In this document: in pieces, positions 3,995 through 6,677 of the stretch | How positions within the stretch are numbered: the first letter of the stretch is position 1 | Layout of the letters: the number at the start of each line of letters is the position of its first letter | DNA from: Flavobacteriaceae bacterium UBA6268 | GTDB lineage: Bacteria; Bacteroidota; Bacteroidia; Flavobacteriales; Flavobacteriaceae | Direction: 5' to 3' | Assembly: GCA_002440705.1 (NCBI GenBank) | Contig: DJVA01000067.1 | Coordinates: 1-6,677 of the forward strand | DNA: 6,677 nucleotides | Program-made: the position numbers and the translations under genes | The notes under the pieces: model-generated | What the model saw: only the letters and a program-made list of their open reading frames with translations | Database searches by the model: none | Told to the model about the DNA's origin: nothing

Positions 3995-6677
3995 ATGAAA
4001 AGAGTTACCCCAAATCAACGACTCGTATTATGCTTTCTATACTGTATATTTGGTAGTTCATTGCTACTGGCACAGGGAAAGTTCTCAAAGAACAATGACA
4101 GTTCCATTTCGTTGGAAACATTAATCCAACAACCTTCCAATACCTATGTCATTACGTCGCAACACATCAGCAAAACAAGCGGTGTGCATCACATTTACTT
4201 GCGGCAGGCAATCAACGGCTTGGAAGTGGCTGGTACCGAATCCAGCGTGCACCTCAACAAAAATGACGAACCCATCGTCGTTCACAATAAATTCATCGAA
4301 AATATTGGTGCCACGGTAATCGGCAACACTCAAAACCTAGATGCCAGGGCAGCCGTTGAAAGTGTGGCCCTTCAAATGGATTATACCCTTGCGGAACTGC
4401 AGGAGACCAATAAATCCAGTAGCAACAAGGATACCTTTTTGTTCAATGGCGCAGGCATTTCTGGAGAAGACATCCCCGTAAAGCTTATGTATTACTATCA
4501 GGAAGGTATCGGTACCCGCTTAATCTGGGAGTTGTCCGTTCAGGAAACTGCAACTTCAGATTGGTGGAACTTTCGTGTGGATGCAGGAACGGGTGCCATT
4601 ATTGACAAAGACAATTGGACAGTCTATTGCCAATGGGAATCCTCCAACACAGAACACGAAGGTACCCAAACAATGGTTGATTTGGAATCGTTTAATTTGT
4701 TCAATGAAAGTCCATCAATGGCAGTTGCCTTGGCCGGTACTTATAACGTATTTCCGTTGCCCATTGAATCTCCAAGCCACGGCTCAAGGAGCTTAATTTC
4801 GAATCCCGAGGATTTAAACGCTTCGCCATTTGGATGGCATGATACGGATGGATCTGCTGGTGCAGAATTCACGTATACCCGTGGAAACAACGTATTGGCT
4901 CAAGAAGATGTAAATGGCAACAATGGCACGGGAACTCGCGCCGATGGAGGGGCTGGTCTCAACTTCAACTTCTCCTTGGATTTGACCCAACAACCCATAA
5001 ATTATCAAAACGCAGCACTAACCAATTTGTTCTTCTGGAACAACCTCATGCACGACATTACCTACCAGTACGGTTTTGACGAATCGGGAGGTAATTTCCA
5101 GCAAAACAACTACGGAAACGGAGGTACTGGCAACGACTATGTGCTAGCCGATGCCCAAGATGGTAGTGGCACCAACAATGCCAACTTCGGAACCCCTTCG
5201 GACGGAAGTCGCCCCCGTATGCAGATGTTCCTTTGGGACCCTGCACCACCTATCATTACCTTTACGGTGAACGCTCCTGTAGCGCTGGCGGGAAATTACA
5301 ATGCGGTACAAGCATCCTTTGGTACTGATGTGCCAACGACACCTATCACAACCGATTTTGTCTTATACGACGATAATGCAGGAGGAGACGACCACGATGC
5401 TTGTGAAGCTGCCGTTAATGGCGGTTCCATGAGTGGAAAAATTGTCATCATACGAAGAGGATCCTGCGCTTTTGTCGATAAGGTAGTACGTGCCGAAAAT
5501 GAAGGTGCCGCTGCGGTAATCATGGTCAACAATGTTTCGGGTTCGCCCATTACCATGGGGGGAACAGATCCTGGAATTGGAATCCCTTCTGTAATGGTTT
5601 CCCAAACCGATGGTGAAGCCATCATTACGGCACTCTTGGCAGCCACAACCGTTAACGGGACCCTAGTAGGTACCGCTGCTGGAACCGTCAACCTAGATGG
5701 CGATCTGGACAACGGAATTATTGCACACGAATACGGCCATGGAATCTCGAATCGTCTCACAGGAGGGCCTTCCAATGTCAATTGTTTGAACAATGCCGAG
5801 CAAATGGGCGAGGGGTGGTCCGATTTCTGGTCGCTGATGCTTACCATGCAATCCGGCGATACCAGAACCGATGCCAAGGGTATTGGTACGTACGCTATTG
5901 GGCAAGCCCCAACTGGAGGAGGGATACGTCCAGCGCCTTACAGTACCGATTTCACTGTAAACGACTATACCTATGACGATACCAACGATACGGCAGGTAT
6001 TTCACAGCCCCATGGAATTGGCTTTGTATGGTGTACCATGCTTTGGGAAATGACTTGGGACCTAATCGATAAGTATGGTTTCGACCCCGATATTTACTAT
6101 GGCTCTGGAGGAAACAACATCGCTATGAAGTTGGTGGTCGAAGGAATGAAGATGCAATCCTGTAGCCCCGGTTTTGTGGACGGTAGGGACGGTATCCTTG
6201 CTGCCGACTTGGCACTGTATGGAGGGGCACACCAATGTTTGATTTGGGAAGCTTTTGCGCGTCGTGGACTGGGCGCAAGTGCCTCACAGGGAAGTACCAG
6301 TAGCCGTGGCGACCAAACGGAAGCTTTCGACCTGCCTTCAACCACATACAATGGTAGTTGGAGCAATGGAGTTCCTGCCTTGGGCAAAATTGCGATTTTC
6401 AATGCAAATTACAATACCACATCGGGCGATATCGAAGCTTGTTCCTGTACCATCAATAGTGGTCGTACCGTAACAGTTTCGCCTGGCGATTACATGCTGA
6501 TTGAAGAAGACATTACCGTAAATGGAAGTTTGATTGTGGAGCACCAAGGAAATGTGGTTCAAATCAATGACGATGCAGCGGTAACCAACAATGGAACCAT
6601 TAACGTAAACTTGACAACACCCAATTTGGCTTCACGCGACTTTATGGTGCTGGGTAGCCCCATGTCCGCCGATACCC
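3995..6677 (+). CDS. M36 (fungalysin-type) zinc metalloprotease with inserted PA domain, 3' end outside window
   Basis: An uninterrupted frame of 894 codons runs from ATG 3995 to the window edge; an in-frame TAA at 3983-3985 fixes the start region. Order of parts: signal peptide 1-26 (hydrophobic 10-26, ending LLLA); FTP-type propeptide about 36-140 (YVITSQHISKTSGVHHIYLRQ, NGLEVAGT); PepSY-like WELSVQ...VDAGTGAIIDKDNW about 178-203; M36 core from ~276 (SPFGWHDTDG, NNLMHDITYQYGF 349-361, PRMQMFLWD 407-415); a PA domain about 420-560 (GKIVIIRRGSCAF 481-493, Cys470 and Cys491 as a possible disulfide); then zinc site His578-Glu579-x-x-His582 with third ligand Glu606 in GEGWSD, and PHGIGFVW at 672-679. 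The core ends near 765. Residues ~785-894 begin a flavobacterial surface module (NGSWSNGVP, ACSC 815-818, NNGTINV). Such proteins usually end in a T9SS sorting domain, expected beyond the window. All catalytic residues are present, so it is probably an active secreted protease made as a zymogen. Confidence 0.95.
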   Translation, partial: MKRVTPNQRLVLCFLYCIFGSSLLLAQGKFSKNNDSSISLETLIQQPSNTYVITSQHISKTSGVHHIYLRQAINGLEVAGTESSVHLNKNDEPIVVHNKFIENIGATVIGNTQNLDARAAVESVALQMDYTLAELQETNKSSSNKDTFLFNGAGISGEDIPVKLMYYYQEGIGTRLIWELSVQETATSDWWNFRVDAGTGAIIDKDNWTVYCQWESSNTEHEGTQTMVDLESFNLFNESPSMAVALAGTYNVFPLPIESPSHGSRSLISNPEDLNASPFGWHDTDGSAGAEFTYTRGNNVLAQEDVNGNNGTGTRADGGAGLNFNFSLDLTQQPINYQNAALTNLFFWNNLMHDITYQYGFDESGGNFQQNNYGNGGTGNDYVLADAQDGSGTNNANFGTPSDGSRPRMQMFLWDPAPPIITFTVNAPVALAGNYNAVQASFGTDVPTTPITTDFVLYDDNAGGDDHDACEAAVNGGSMSGKIVIIRRGSCAFVDKVVRAENEGAAAVIMVNNVSGSPITMGGTDPGIGIPSVMVSQTDGEAIITALLAATTVNGTLVGTAAGTVNLDGDLDNGIIAHEYGHGISNRLTGGPSNVNCLNNAEQMGEGWSDFWSLMLTMQSGDTRTDAKGIGTYAIGQAPTGGGIRPAPYSTDFTVNDYTYDDTNDTAGISQPHGIGFVWCTMLWEMTWDLIDKYGFDPDIYYGSGGNNIAMKLVVEGMKMQSCSPGFVDGRDGILAADLALYGGAHQCLIWEAFARRGLGASASQGSTSSRGDQTEAFDLPSTTYNGSWSNGVPALGKIAIFNANYNTTSGDIEACSCTINSGRTVTVSPGDYMLIEEDITVNGSLIVEHQGNVVQINDDAAVTNNGTINVNLTTPNLASRDFMVLGSPMSADT

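Noticed and set aside
3668..4018. A 116-codon open frame on the minus strand spanning the gap between the two exported-protein genes
   Set aside because: It runs across the sorting domain, the promoter and the signal-peptide region of the next gene, and its product shows no recognisable fold.
4575..4796. Short plus-strand frame inside the metalloprotease, suggesting a possible frameshift
   Set aside because: Reading codon by codon from 3995 gives no stop and keeps the propeptide, core, PA domain and zinc motif all in one frame, so there is no frameshift.
5296..5877. A 193-codon open frame on the minus strand
   Set aside because: It lies wholly inside the metalloprotease gene, opposite the PA domain and zinc site. 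The translation is rich in Ser/Pro/Thr without any recognisable domain, as expected for an antisense shadow.

Overview
The window looks like chromosomal DNA of a marine-type member of the Bacteroidetes, probably Flavobacteriaceae. The reasons are: a C-terminal type IX secretion (T9SS) sorting domain; an M36 metalloprotease of the kind common in flavobacteria; an ExbD with the flavobacterial CDYCKG loop; Bacteroidetes-type promoters (TTTG, 19 bp, TAnnTT); starts preceded by A-rich leaders rather than Shine-Dalgarno sequences; and a moderate base composition. I see no tRNA, rRNA, CRISPR array, transposase or attachment site.

Layout. (1) Positions 1-437, plus strand: the 3' end of a gene whose start lies outside the window; it encodes a beta-rich C-terminal domain. 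(2) Positions 439-2110, minus strand: a compact three-gene unit. In transcription order these are a secreted protein with a glutaredoxin-like C-terminal half (1490-2110), a small soluble protein of unknown function overlapping it by 8 bp (1054-1497), and an ExbD/TolR-type protein (439-990). The exbD stop lies one base from the stop of the gene at 1-437. (3) Positions 2111-2266: a divergent intergenic region with a good plus-strand promoter and a weaker minus-strand candidate. (4) Positions 2267-3922, plus strand: a secreted Asp-box (BNR, sialidase-like) beta-propeller protein with a T9SS type A sorting domain. (5) Positions 3995-6677, plus strand: a very large open frame running off the window. 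It encodes an M36 (fungalysin-type) zinc metalloprotease with signal peptide, propeptide, an inserted PA domain, and the start of a flavobacterial surface-protein module.

The two plus-strand genes are both predicted to be exported, the first certainly by the T9SS route and the second probably so, and each appears to have its own promoter with the same 19-bp spacing. They fit a cell-surface or secreted degradative role. The minus-strand unit is different: an orphan ExbD, with no ExbB or TonB in view, linked to a periplasmic or surface thioredoxin-fold protein. It is the least explained part of the window. I found no convincing evidence of a wholly new system. The most unusual signals are the ExbD/glutaredoxin-like/unknown gene set and a 5-bp ATGAA duplication that creates an M-K-stop mini-cistron on top of the start of the propeller gene.
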